Shown one piece after another: positions 25,643 to 33,646 of a stretch of 64,000 bases of DNA; position 1 is the stretch's first letter, and every line of letters begins with the position of its first letter. Both the position numbers and the translations under genes were made by a program. Source of the stretch: a virus; the IMG/VR virus record IMGVR_UViG_3300031712_000003, positions 24,452 through 88,451 of that record. One strand, written 5' to 3'. Under the pieces are notes generated by a model. It was given only the letters and a program-made list of their open reading frames with translations. It made no database searches and was not told where the DNA came from.

Positions 25643-26992
25643 TCAGTAGTTGGAGTTTTTCCAAGCCAGTGTTCGACCTCGATACTGGCGCTCTTCTGGG
25701 ATATTCGGATTGTCTGTAATCTCAGAAGAAGCTTCAAATTCAGGCCCACTCGGAGCAAACTGAGTAGCTGAAAACCTAATAGGATCCCCAACCGGTACCC
25801 GATAACGAATGTCCTTCTCGTCAAAGTAGTTGATTGTGAAGTGCTGCTGTAGGATAGTACCACGATTAGTTGGTCTTCTCACAGCTCCAAGGCTGTAGCG
25901 GTCACCATCAATCTTCAGAATGAAGTCTCGGTGGCTGAGAAGCGGTTGGGGGCCAGTCCATACCTCGTATGTATGGATGAGGTTCCGACCTGACTCCGCT
26001 TGAGCAACCTTCTTGTCTGAGTCATCAGGAGCGATGATGATCTCGTAAGGCCCTTCGTACCCACCAATGATCCCTGTCCCATAGCACTTGAGGCAGTCAC
26101 CCAATGGCTGCTTGTGAATCTGGTCGTAGCAAGGGCACTGAATCCCAACAACCTTCCGAAGGTAGACTCGGGCGCGCTCCCCACCTTGTTCGAGTATCCA
26201 CCGGTTGCGCCTGATGGCCTCCCTCCAGTAGTTGTCGAGCTTTTCAATCTCGATAGTGTTAGTGGACGCCGCGTTGCCTATAGGGGTCTCAATCAGGCTA
26301 TCAGGGGTAGCCTCAGACCAGTTACCTGTGACAGGGTAGCCAACTGTTGAGACTCGGTAGAATATGCGCTGGGCCAGATCAGTACGAACCAGATCCCTTG
26401 TGTACCGGTAGGTGCACGTTACTCGACTCGTGGTACTTGGAACTACAGGGATGATGTTCTTCTGAAGGGCAGTATCCATGTAGACGTTAGCGTCAATCTC
26501 AACTTCCCCTGTCTGCCCATTCACCCAGAATACGTTAGCCTCAACCCCATCGACGTATACTCGAACATCGTGCGGGTTGTTGGTCGGTAATCCTCGAGCA
26601 GCCTCGGCAACGATAGGGTAGTTTCGAGTCTTGAATACGTAACGAGGCCCGTCCATGCCAGTAGAAGCAGTCCCAAATAAGGTGAACTGCTCAGTGACAT
26701 CTTCCTCTATGATCAGCTCGTTGTCAGTCTGATCCCTCCAAAACGTTGACCCAACTGGTAGTTCAGTGATCCTTCGATAGGGGCCAAACTCAGAGTCAAA
26801 GCTACGATAAACGTTGACCCCAAGGATTTTGAAGCGACTATTCAGAACAAGAATAGAGGGGTCATCCCATTGAAGGTTGATGACCCCCTTTACATCGCTC
26901 GACATGAACAGGTTCAACGGCGGAGCGGGCCAAGGAATCTTGGTCAGCTCCGTAAGTCCCGGCGTCCTGTCACGATTGCTCACATCCGCCAT
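25643..26992 (-). CDS. Virion structural protein with Fn3-like domain and zinc-finger loop
   Basis: The product has 449 residues. Residues ~20-95 resemble a fibronectin type III domain (PAPPLNLFM...INLQWDDP...GVNVYRS). Residues ~120-230 form another beta domain. Near residues 285-310 four cysteines lie as CPC...DCLKCYGTG-like pairs followed by GGYEGPYEI, a small zinc knuckle reminiscent of DnaJ-type C-x-x-C-x-G-x-G. The C-terminal third is beta-rich. The layout suggests a neck or head-to-tail structural protein stabilised by a metal site. GAGG lies 10 bases before the ATG. The gene sits between small accessory genes and the HK97 gp10-like gene. Confidence 0.7.
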   Translation of the reverse strand: MADVSNRDRTPGLTELTKIPWPAPPLNLFMSSDVKGVINLQWDDPSILVLNSRFKILGVNVYRSFDSEFGPYRRITELPVGSTFWRDQTDNELIIEEDVTEQFTLFGTASTGMDGPRYVFKTRNYPIVAEAARGLPTNNPHDVRVYVDGVEANVFWVNGQTGEVEIDANVYMDTALQKNIIPVVPSTTSRVTCTYRYTRDLVRTDLAQRIFYRVSTVGYPVTGNWSEATPDSLIETPIGNAASTNTIEIEKLDNYWREAIRRNRWILEQGGERARVYLRKVVGIQCPCYDQIHKQPLGDCLKCYGTGIIGGYEGPYEIIIAPDDSDKKVAQAESGRNLIHTYEVWTGPQPLLSHRDFILKIDGDRYSLGAVRRPTNRGTILQQHFTINYFDEKDIRYRVPVGDPIRFSATQFAPSGPEFEASSEITDNPNIPEERQYRGRTLAWKNSNY

Positions 26993-27050
26993 GTTGAGTA
27001 GTCCTCACTTGAGGCTACCAATAAGGGGAAGTTTGAGTACCACTACCCAC

Positions 27051-27389
27051 TCAGTCTGCAGACGGTGCAGCCCCTCTTTGGGCTGCCTTAATGTTATCCA
27101 ACTCATCCTGAGTGAGGGCCCTGATCTGTCCAGTCTCTGCATCAATAGAAACCCTTTGACTCGGGGACAGGCCACGCTCAATGAGTATTCTTTCGAACAA
27201 CTTCTGGCGCTCGTTGTCGAGAGCGCTAACAGAACGAATCAACTTAACCCTCTCTAGTTCAAGATCCATCAAGCGCTCACTAACTCGAAGGCGTGATTCT
27301 TGAATGACTACGAATCTAGCCCTGGATTCAGCATCAACTGGATCATCAATGGTTAGTCGCCTATGCTCTGGTTCAATCTGGGTATCCAT
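27051..27389 (-). CDS. Small coiled-coil protein
   Basis: This 112-residue protein is almost all helix, with a heptad-like region at residues ~30-80 rich in Arg, Glu and Leu (ERLMDLELERVKLIRSVSAL), followed by a short acidic/Ala-rich end. GGGAGA precedes the ATG at good spacing, so expression is likely. No family is recognised. Its place between neck genes suggests an assembly factor or minor virion part. Confidence 0.6.
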   Translation of the reverse strand: MDTQIEPEHRRLTIDDPVDAESRARFVVIQESRLRVSERLMDLELERVKLIRSVSALDNERQKLFERILIERGLSPSQRVSIDAETGQIRALTQDELDNIKAAQRGAAPSAD

Positions 27390-27433
27390 CTGAATATCTC
27401 CCTAAACGGTAATAGCCACTTCTAATAAGTAGA

Positions 27434-27649
27434 CTAGTCAGGGCATCCTGCGCACCCACTACGAATGATGTAGGAAAGGGAGGGTCCACTGTTTGGGATC
27501 AAGTGAAGAACCCCATTGGCGAACCTAAGTCTGACCAGCCTAGCCCCTCTCAGCTTGAGCTTCTCAGTCCCTTCATTGACTGCAGTCAAGCATTTACCGA
27601 AGTCATCCGGTAATAGCACCTCATTGCAATCAAACGGGACTGGGAACAC
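27434..27649 (-). CDS. Small hypothetical protein (71 aa)
   Basis: A GTG at 27649 opens a 71-codon frame that nearly fills the gap between two structural genes. The product looks like a compact beta domain (FPVPFDCNEVLLPDDFG, then KLRGARLVRLRFANGVLHLI) and ends in a CAGC motif. The hydrophobic pattern looks protein-like. No good ribosome site precedes the GTG, so the start is uncertain. Function is unknown. Confidence 0.5.
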   Translation of the reverse strand: MFPVPFDCNEVLLPDDFGKCLTAVNEGTEKLKLRGARLVRLRFANGVLHLIPNSGPSLSYIIRSGCAGCPD

Positions 27650-27673
27650 GAGTAGCTATACACCAATAGTAGG

Positions 27674-28564
27674 TTAGGTACCCATGAACTTGGAAGGGGC
27701 TAGGACTCCCCTACCAACATAGGGTCCGAAAGAACTTCGAATACCAGCCCCGTACTTTGGTTGCTGCAAGCCCTTGACGTATTTCACAGTTAGCTTGGCG
27801 CGCTCAAGTTGCTTGTCGAATTGGTCTGCAGCCCCCTGCTTCAAGGACTCGTACTTGCTAGATTTGTCCAGGTTGAGGCTGACTCCACCGATGGAGTAGT
27901 CAAACTCATCAGCAATCCAATTAGCTTGTAGAGCATTGACCGCCCAGATCTCTGCTCCTACTAAGAGGAGAGTCCTCCACTCCGGACGGCTTTGCATCAT
28001 GTGGTCCAGACTATTGAAGGGGGTTCGAGGCGGAGCCGCAATAATCATGTCCAAAGCGAACTCCAAGAACTGTACAAGCTCCTCATCCTCCCAAATATAC
28101 CCGAAGACCTTACTGAATTGATCTATGGTCTCCTCGTGTGCAGGGGGGCGGAATTTATAGTTACGATCCGGATTCGCATCTCGAAGCATGAGTCGCAACT
28201 TGTGCAAGAGATCGATTTGAGCCGTTGAGAAGAAATTCGGTGTCGCCACTTCCCGATCTTGGATATTGAACTCTTGGACCACAGACTGGACGGGACCACC
28301 AACCACCTCACGCATAGCCCATCGAACTCGGTAGTCACCAATATTGGCATCGATGGGGACCACCAAGCTGACGAAGTACTCACCTACGGATGAGTTGACT
28401 GGTATCCTCCTTTGAGGACCCACGAGCACTTCTTGGCCTGTTGTATTGTCGTAGATGGCGTAGGTAATCTCAGCCGCATTGATCTGGTGACCCGAGGAGT
28501 TAGTCAAGAAAATATTCAGGTCGCTCCGACCCAACTGCTGGCCTCTTAGGAACGAAGTAGCCAT
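27674..28564 (-). CDS. Head-completion/neck structural protein with N-terminal Ig-like domain
   Basis: The protein has 296 residues. Residues ~8-105 form a beta sandwich that begins RSDLNIFLTNSSGHQ and ends with EFNIQDRE. The next gene upstream begins its own domain with RGDLPIYITDTAGNP, so the two are probably paralogous. Residues ~115-290 are helical (DLLHKLRLMLRDANPD, EFALDMIIAAPP), like head-completion proteins that sit under the portal. A GAGGG box inside the preceding gene lies about 10 bases before the ATG. The structural role is inferred from the neck-gene context. Confidence 0.65.
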   Translation of the reverse strand: MATSFLRGQQLGRSDLNIFLTNSSGHQINAAEITYAIYDNTTGQEVLVGPQRRIPVNSSVGEYFVSLVVPIDANIGDYRVRWAMREVVGGPVQSVVQEFNIQDREVATPNFFSTAQIDLLHKLRLMLRDANPDRNYKFRPPAHEETIDQFSKVFGYIWEDEELVQFLEFALDMIIAAPPRTPFNSLDHMMQSRPEWRTLLLVGAEIWAVNALQANWIADEFDYSIGGVSLNLDKSSKYESLKQGAADQFDKQLERAKLTVKYVKGLQQPKYGAGIRSSFGPYVGRGVLAPSKFMGT

Positions 28565-28567
28565 AGG

Positions 28568-29056
28568 TCACCACCCTCTGGAGTTCGCACAACCACAGGG
28601 GTTGGGCTTGCAGCACCACCGACAAGATGGCCGAATCCCTGGAGTATTACACCCGCTTGGCCTACCCGCCATTCCCACTCCAGGTGGGAAGTATGCAGCG
28701 GTATCGAAGACCTCGAACCCAAACTGCTCCTCCAAGAGAGGACCCTGCAGGTACTCTTGAACTACCCAACGTGCAAACCACTGTCCTGGTTGCCCACACT
28801 CCCCTGCGCATCCGGTAGCATAGTACTCACCTGGAGCCGCTTGAACTGGGGTCTTATGGCACACACCAACGACTACGGGATGGCGAGGGACCGCAGGGCG
28901 GTCATGGTAGTGCTTGTGAGCCTGGTACAGAAGGCTGTACTTGACGCTATGGGGGTCAAATGGGTTCCCAGCAGTGTCGGTGATGTAGATTGGCAGATCC
29001 CCGCGCTGGAACAAATGGCCCCACTTGAACACACCTGGACTGGATCTAACTATCAT
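28568..29056 (-). CDS. Ig-like structural protein with Cys-rich C-terminus
   Basis: The product has 162 residues. Residues ~10-120 look like the same beta sandwich as in the next gene: FQRGDLPIYITDTAGNPFD at the start, then PGEYYATG, RWVVQEYLQGP and EEQFGFEVFDT. About ten cysteines are present, including CAGECG near residue 83 and a C-terminal SCRWCCKPNPCGC, which suggests metal binding or disulphides. It ends three bases before the 296-residue gene begins. It is probably a minor virion protein; no database family is recognised. Confidence 0.65.
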   Translation of the reverse strand: MIVRSSPGVFKWGHLFQRGDLPIYITDTAGNPFDPHSVKYSLLYQAHKHYHDRPAVPRHPVVVGVCHKTPVQAAPGEYYATGCAGECGQPGQWFARWVVQEYLQGPLLEEQFGFEVFDTAAYFPPGVGMAGRPSGCNTPGIRPSCRWCCKPNPCGCANSRGW

Positions 29057-29102
29057 CCTTAACTACCGGTCCGACAAATGAAACCTTCAGGTCGCCGCCG
29101 GA

Positions 29103-29630
29103 CTACCTCTTGATGAAGGAAGTACGGATACCCGAGGATACTGGAATAAACGTAGGCAAAGCTGCATCGTAAGATAACGACACTGCCTGGTCATGCGCCG
29201 GATAGGTAAGAAGAATCCTCCACGACCCAATCACATTGGGGAAGAACCTAATCGTGTAGAACCCAGTCAGAAACTCTGTCCAATACACCTGACCTGCAGT
29301 GACCTGAATGTCTTGGACAGCGGAACCACTCACAAGAGGCCATTCAACTTGAGAGCCATTGAAGAATAGCTTCAGGTTCAAGTCCCCTATGGTAACCCCT
29401 TGCGCGCGGGTCTTCCCATCAGTCACGAATAGATCGATCTGGTCGAGTACAAGCTTGCTGACGCTAACGTTCCTACTTGCTGGTTGGTACCTGATCGGAG
29501 ACTGAACCCCAAGGCTGACTGTAGGGGTGGCTGAAATACTAGATAAACCAACCAGGTGTGCGCGAGCAGCATATCTCACAGATGCATGAGAGACTAAACC
29601 AGAGTTACCTTGAAGATCAATATCAGTCAT
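29103..29630 (-). CDS. Beta-sandwich structural protein
   Basis: This 175-residue protein is largely beta. Its middle (KLVLDQIDLFVTDGKTR, then FYTIRFFPNVIGSWRILLTYP) follows the same strand order as the Ig-like domains of the two genes downstream, though identity is low. GAGGG lies about seven bases before the ATG. It may be a third member of a local series of Ig-like virion proteins. No signal peptide or enzyme motif is seen. Confidence 0.65.
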   Translation of the reverse strand: MTDIDLQGNSGLVSHASVRYAARAHLVGLSSISATPTVSLGVQSPIRYQPASRNVSVSKLVLDQIDLFVTDGKTRAQGVTIGDLNLKLFFNGSQVEWPLVSGSAVQDIQVTAGQVYWTEFLTGFYTIRFFPNVIGSWRILLTYPAHDQAVSLSYDAALPTFIPVSSGIRTSFIKR

Positions 29631-29668
29631 GGGTCACCCTCGGAATCACCCCGTAGGGTACTCAATTA

Positions 29669-30079
29669 TTAGCTCTCGCTGGCGACTACTGCATTAACAG
29701 CGAAAGAAACCTGATCACCTATACCGACGATCTTGGGGACCGCCAGAGTACCTTGGTAGAGGATGGTAGCAGAAGGAGACCCACCATTTTGGGCATCCAC
29801 GATACCAGCCCAACCAACGGTACCCCAAGCGTTAATAGCAACAGCAAATGTTATTGCCGCAGAATTACTAACGCTACCACCGGCGATTGTACCCCAGGTC
29901 ACAGGCTGGCGCACATACTCGGCCGGGGTTACCTCTCCAGTAAAGATACCAGCCGAGGTGGGATCCGACGTGAAGAGTGCAAGGTATACTGTAGCGGGCC
30001 AAGCATAGGCGAACTGAGCATTGTTCTTCAGAACCCTATCGAGGACCGAGTTTGCCAACGAGGTGGTCTTTGCAGCCAT
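29669..30079 (-). CDS. Small virion structural protein
   Basis: The 136-residue protein has a composition seen in a widespread phage structural family: ATVYLALFTSDPTSAG, YVRQPVTWG, SNSAAITFAV, WGTVGWAGIVDA and a C-terminal VSFAVNA strand. Members of this family are often annotated as tail-fibre or capsid-associated proteins. It is a compact beta domain rich in Ala, Val and Thr. An AGGAGA box lies at good spacing before the ATG. I assign virion structure without naming the exact location. Confidence 0.7.
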   Translation of the reverse strand: MAAKTTSLANSVLDRVLKNNAQFAYAWPATVYLALFTSDPTSAGIFTGEVTPAEYVRQPVTWGTIAGGSVSNSAAITFAVAINAWGTVGWAGIVDAQNGGSPSATILYQGTLAVPKIVGIGDQVSFAVNAVVASES

Positions 30080-30182
30080 TTCGATGTCTCCTAACCATTA
30101 CCCTAGGACAAGTGATTTCTGACCTGCTACCAACAGAAGCATCAATAGATTGTTGGCGGGTAAGGGGTCTCAGTCGAATGAC

Positions 30183-30443
30183 TCAAGAAGCCGTCATGTG
30201 GCAAATGCTCTTCAGAGACTTGATGTTATTCGCGTAGGGTTGGGCTGATACCTTGGCGGTATTGTTGAACCAACCTACTTTCAACTCCTCGATGTTTGCT
30301 ATCGAAGTATCGAAGACGAAGAACATGCGGTTACCAGACTCTCGGTCTGTACGCTTCAGAGGGACCCCCGCGGTTTGCAAGTAGGCAGCGAAGTATAAGT
30401 CCGCGGTCCGAAATTCCTTAGTACCATTCTCTTTAGCTGACAT
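30183..30443 (-). CDS. DUF5659-like small protein
   Basis: The 86-residue product starts with EFRTADLYFAAYLQTAGVPL, continues with RMFFVFD and VGWFNN, and ends in YANNIKSLKSICH. This is the layout of DUF5659 domains found in phages and bacteria, of unknown function. A GAGG box precedes the ATG at five bases. The gene opens a new transcription unit: it follows a GC-rich hairpin and the composite ATGTAAAT element at 30476-30512. It may act early in virion or mRNA control, but nothing in the sequence shows this. Confidence 0.7.
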   Translation of the reverse strand: MSAKENGTKEFRTADLYFAAYLQTAGVPLKRTDRESGNRMFFVFDTSIANIEELKVGWFNNTAKVSAQPYANNIKSLKSICHMTAS

Positions 30444-30475
30444 TTATTCCTCATTTGGGATCTGAGTTTTTCTAT

Positions 30476-30512
30476 CTGATCTGAATATGAATTTGGATTT
30501 GGATTTACATCT
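30476..30512 (-). promoter_or_regulatory. Composite intergenic element, copy d
   Basis: On the minus strand AGATGTAAATCC is followed by two more AAATCC-like words and CAGATCAGATAG. It lies directly after the terminator hairpin at 30517-30538 and about 35 bases before the DUF5659-like start. The word order matches the sites near 7691 and 19842. It is a candidate promoter or activator site. Confidence 0.45.
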
Positions 30513-30516
30513 AAGC

Positions 30517-30538
30517 AGGCCCGACTTGCGCCGGGCCT
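30517..30538 (-). terminator. GC-rich terminator hairpin
   Basis: A perfect 7-bp stem (AGGCCCG / CGGGCCT) with an 8-base loop lies 22 bases after the stop at 30561. It is followed on the minus strand by a short mixed sequence, not a T-run, and then by the composite promoter-like element. Confidence 0.6.
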
Positions 30539-30560
30539 GAAGGGGGACTCACACGAACTG

Positions 30561-31373
30561 TTACAGAGCAAACTTGTTGGATAGCATGTCGTTCACCTGG
30601 ACTAGAACCCAGGTTTTGCCGGTAACGGGAACCGTAGTAACTGTAGAGGTAGCGGCAATGAGTGACGCTGGAACTACAATCGAGGTGTCCGAGACAGTTC
30701 CACCAGCAGCTAGAATCTGAGCTTGAGTGATTCGTCGGGCTCCATTTCCGATGATGATCACAGTGGGCTCATAGAGGCCGTACCCAGCCAAGCCACCGGA
30801 GGCACCAGTAACCGTCAGAGTACCCGAAAGGGTGAGTCCAGTGATGGTCGGGGTTAGGACCGTAAAGGCCGACGTCGTGGTCGATAGGTGGTTAACATCC
30901 TGAACCACTTTGATAGCTTGGCCAGACGTCGCTGGGGGGTGATTGAGATCACCTCTCGAGTCTGGGTTGAAGCTTGGTGATAGGTAACCATGAAGGCAAC
31001 CAGCCAACACGCTCTTCTTGACGGCATCCGTCTCCACGAAGTGGTAGCCGAGCATATTCTGAAGAGCTTCTACCTGTGCATCAGATGCCCCAGATAGCCC
31101 AGAGACTGTCTTGATGTGGGTAGCCGAGATGTCCACAGCGGGAACTGAACCACCACCGGCGTATCCAGGAACTGTGGCCGTAATCAGAGCGGCAGCAGTA
31201 GCCACAAGGCTTTGAGCGTTCAAGTACTTTTGAATGTTGGCCGCATTCGGCCGCGATACATACTTGGATTGCCCCTTAGGGGACTCCGTCGTCGGGTTGG
31301 TCTGAGAGATCGGTTCGACGTCCGAAATGAAAAGAGGGTTCTTGAGATCGCTTCGGATAACAACTAGAAACAT
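30561..31373 (-). CDS. Virion structural protein
   Basis: This 270-residue, Ala/Thr/Val-rich protein has a helical middle (residues ~45-120) and a beta C-terminal half with LTPTITGLTLSGTLTVTG near residue 175. It lacks catalytic motifs and a signal peptide. A strong AGGAGG box precedes the ATG, which suggests abundant product, as expected for a structural protein. It ends a transcription unit with a GC-rich hairpin. It may belong to the same surface-decoration set as the 303-residue neighbour; the exact role is unknown. Confidence 0.65.
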   Translation of the reverse strand: MFLVVIRSDLKNPLFISDVEPISQTNPTTESPKGQSKYVSRPNAANIQKYLNAQSLVATAAALITATVPGYAGGGSVPAVDISATHIKTVSGLSGASDAQVEALQNMLGYHFVETDAVKKSVLAGCLHGYLSPSFNPDSRGDLNHPPATSGQAIKVVQDVNHLSTTTSAFTVLTPTITGLTLSGTLTVTGASGGLAGYGLYEPTVIIIGNGARRITQAQILAAGGTVSDTSIVVPASLIAATSTVTTVPVTGKTWVLVQVNDMLSNKFAL

Positions 31374-31388
31374 TGAGTCCTCCTGAAC

Positions 31389-31751
31389 TTAGACCGGCTG
31401 CAAATGGCCACGAGCTTGATCAATCTTGAGGTAGCGAAGAATGTTGCCGTATACTGTGTAGAAACTTGCTACCGCTTGACCAAAAGCAAGCTGATTAGCC
31501 AAGCGAACATACTTTGCTCGTCGAAGGATGAACTCAAGTTGTCGCACACTCTTCAAATAAAAACTGGACCGCTCAAGAGTCTTGAACTCTTCTTCGGAGG
31601 CTTTCACGAGAGCGTATCGATGGTTCATATCCTTGACTAGAGTTTGAGTTTGAAGTGGTAAGAACAGATGTTGGGGGCGCCAAACGTTGTCAATTCGCTG
31701 GAAGGCTCCTGTTTCCTGATCCAGGATTTTGACTAGGTTAGGCGTCCCCAC
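31389..31751 (-). CDS. Small helical protein of unknown function
   Basis: The 120-residue protein is helical, with RYALVKASEEEFKTLERSSF and RQLEFILRRAKYVRLANQLA as its main helices. Translation seems to start at GTG, 14 bases after the upstream stop, without a strong ribosome site. It lies between two beta-rich structural genes in the same unit, so it may be an assembly partner. No family was recognised. Confidence 0.6.
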   Translation of the reverse strand: MGTPNLVKILDQETGAFQRIDNVWRPQHLFLPLQTQTLVKDMNHRYALVKASEEEFKTLERSSFYLKSVRQLEFILRRAKYVRLANQLAFGQAVASFYTVYGNILRYLKIDQARGHLQPV

Positions 31752-31765
31752 TTGCTACTCGCACG

Positions 31766-32677
31766 TTAGCTTACTGCAACTGCTACAGCGAGAGTTTGGT
31801 TGTCAGCAGTAACCTTGACTGAACTAGTTACAGCTGCAACGCTGGCTAGGTTAGTCACTGAGATTGTGATCTTAGTCGCGCTAATTGAAGCAAAGCTAGC
31901 TTGCTTCAATGTCTCAGCACCAGTACCAGTGATGATAACTGAGGAGACGTCCGGAGCCAACGAGGTTAGGTTGGTACCCGTGATGACCAACTCAAGGACG
32001 TAGCTCCCTGTGTCCGAGTCAACACCAGCAGCATTGGCGAAGGTGATCTGAGTATTGCCAAGCCTACTAGCAATAGTGAATGTACCGTTGTTTCCAGCGT
32101 TGGAAGCACCAGAGATCTTGATCTTCTTACCTACATCGGCAGCAGTAAATGTTGCAGCTGCATCGGTCAGAGTCACTGTACCAGCTGCGAAAGCAATCCC
32201 AGATCCAGTACCACGTCGAAGAACCGCCGAGGAGACCGTCGGAGCTGCCACATCAGCCGCGGTGAACGATGTCACCGTGATGAGCGGATAGGCCGCATTG
32301 GAAGCTACCGTCTTAGCTAGACCAGCAATAACCCCGTGGTCTTGACTAAGCAACACCCTGTCCGAGGTGTTGATGTCAATGTACCCAGCCACTGTCGTGT
32401 CGTGAGTACCATCGGGGAGCAACTTATACTTCGGAATGTAACACTTCTGCTTGGGGTAGTTCACTCCAGGCTGGGTGCTCTTGTCGCGCCCACCCAAAGA
32501 GCTACCATCCCTTTGGTAGTTCGCCGGGGCTAGAATCCCGCCCACGACTGACGCTGGGCTACCGGATACCTTCTCCCTGGCTACTCCACGTCGGGCGGAC
32601 TTGTTTGGAAGCCCGTCATCAATATCATTGATGAGGATAGATCCTGAAATGGTCTGGTTATGAATGAGCCTCAACAT
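31766..32677 (-). CDS. Virion structural protein with TIG/Ig-like C-terminus
   Basis: The 303-residue protein starts with a ~120-residue polar region (SARRGVAREKVSGSP; KCYIPKYKLLPDGTHD). The rest is Ala/Thr/Ser/Val-rich. It includes a segment TFTAADVGKKIKISGASNAG, typical of phage surface beta domains, and a TIG-like end (LVITGTNLTSLAPDVSSVII). A GAGGAG box inside the preceding small ORF serves its ATG. The composition suggests an abundant head- or tail-surface protein. No catalytic residues were identified. Confidence 0.7.
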   Translation of the reverse strand: MLRLIHNQTISGSILINDIDDGLPNKSARRGVAREKVSGSPASVVGGILAPANYQRDGSSLGGRDKSTQPGVNYPKQKCYIPKYKLLPDGTHDTTVAGYIDINTSDRVLLSQDHGVIAGLAKTVASNAAYPLITVTSFTAADVAAPTVSSAVLRRGTGSGIAFAAGTVTLTDAAATFTAADVGKKIKISGASNAGNNGTFTIASRLGNTQITFANAAGVDSDTGSYVLELVITGTNLTSLAPDVSSVIITGTGAETLKQASFASISATKITISVTNLASVAAVTSSVKVTADNQTLAVAVAVS

Positions 32678-32848
32678 CTAACAGCTCCTCGCTAGTGAGT
32701 GGACAGGGTTCAATGAGATAGGGCCTATAAGGAGATCAACGAGGACCAACTTGAAGGCTTCCTTGTACCCTAGTTTGGTCATGCATTCGATACTACCTAT
32801 AGGTACAATACCCAACGAGTATTCCTGGTCCGAGTATCGATAAACCAT
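32678..32848 (-). CDS. Possible small protein (56 aa) in a 312-base gap
   Basis: An ATG at 32848 opens a 56-codon frame whose TAG directly abuts the ATG of the 303-residue structural gene. The product reads MVYRYSDQEYSLGIVPIGS and continues with an amphipathic helix and a hydrophobic VLVDLLIGPISL stretch. The tight junction supports translation. Against it, there is no good ribosome site, and the stretch shares 12- and 14-base repeats with an intergenic spacer at 38089-38135. The rest of the gap (32849-32989) shows only short GGGT/ACCC hairpins and no gene I can support. Confidence 0.4.
   Translation of the reverse strand: MVYRYSDQEYSLGIVPIGSIECMTKLGYKEAFKLVLVDLLIGPISLNPVHSLARSC
32721..32734. 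repeat. 14-base repeat shared with 38122-38135
   Basis: GGGCCTATAAGGAG occurs here and at 38122-38135. A 12-base word, ACTACCTATAGG, is also shared between 32792-32803 and 38110-38121. Both lie in sparsely coding spacers, in different relative order. Confidence 0.5.
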
Positions 32849-32989
32849 AGAACTTAAACAGTGACTTCCTGGACCATGCTACTAGCGTGCTCGTTGACAG
32901 TCGTAACCGGACGGCATCTTGCAGTACCCCCCGCCAGGAGTTCCCCATTGAACTAATAGGGTATGAACCCCAGCAGCTAAACCTGTTTT

Positions 32990-33646
32990 TCAGCGTGGAT
33001 TTGCGTAGGTGAATTGGGCAGAGAATGCAACCGTCCCACCAGAACCTCGAACCCAGACAGAGGACACAATCCCATCGAAGCCGACGCTCTCTTGACTTGA
33101 AGCTTGCCCAGGTACAACGATCTCAGGCCCACCTTCTTGGAAAGCCACATATAGAGGGAGCGTGGTGCTCAGATTCCGAACCCGAAAGTTGGACATCTGC
33201 CGAGGCAGATCGATACGTAGAGAGTCTGCGATGGTTGACCCACTAGGCGCGGTCGCATTGAATCCAGATTGCTCGTTGCCTACATACGGAGGCAGAACCA
33301 AAGTAGCCGCACTAGGGGCTGGACTACTCATATCAGCCCCAGCTGAGTTCACGTATACCAACTTCAGCCAAAAGAAAGCCGAGTCAGGAAGCCCATAATT
33401 GGATGGCTTCATGAGAATTTGTACGTTGTTACCAGGTTGTATTGGGTTTTGAGCACCCGCAACAGATGGATCAACCAGACCGAGATTGGTAACAGTCACT
33501 ACTGCGGTAGGTGATGTAAAACCAGGCTCTGTAGCTGTGTAAAGGCGGTACTTAACAACACCAGTTGAAACAGAGTCCAATAAAGGCGTTGTGAAGTGAA
33601 AGAAGCCCGGCTTGCGTCGTAGGATTGAGAAGAGGCGTCCGCTCAT
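32990..33646 (-). CDS. Beta-rich virion structural protein
   Basis: The 218-residue protein begins with a basic stretch (RLFSILRRKPGFFHF) and then resembles two Ig-like or Fn3-like units: KYRLYTATEPGFTSP at the start and WLKLVYVNSAGADMSSPAPSAA near residue 98. A third beta unit (LRIDLPRQMSNFRVRNLS to VSSVWVRGSGGTVAFSAQF) resembles capsid or tail surface proteins. Its ATG overlaps the upstream stop as ATGA, so it is co-translated with the second FmdB-like gene. A structural role is inferred from fold pattern and neighbours. Confidence 0.65.
   Translation of the reverse strand: MSGRLFSILRRKPGFFHFTTPLLDSVSTGVVKYRLYTATEPGFTSPTAVVTVTNLGLVDPSVAGAQNPIQPGNNVQILMKPSNYGLPDSAFFWLKLVYVNSAGADMSSPAPSAATLVLPPYVGNEQSGFNATAPSGSTIADSLRIDLPRQMSNFRVRNLSTTLPLYVAFQEGGPEIVVPGQASSQESVGFDGIVSSVWVRGSGGTVAFSAQFTYANPR

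Noticed and set aside
32940-32985. GGGGTTCATACCC resembling a tRNA T-arm
   Set aside because: No D-arm, anticodon stem, acceptor pairing or CCA fits around it; the T-stem fails after two or three pairs.
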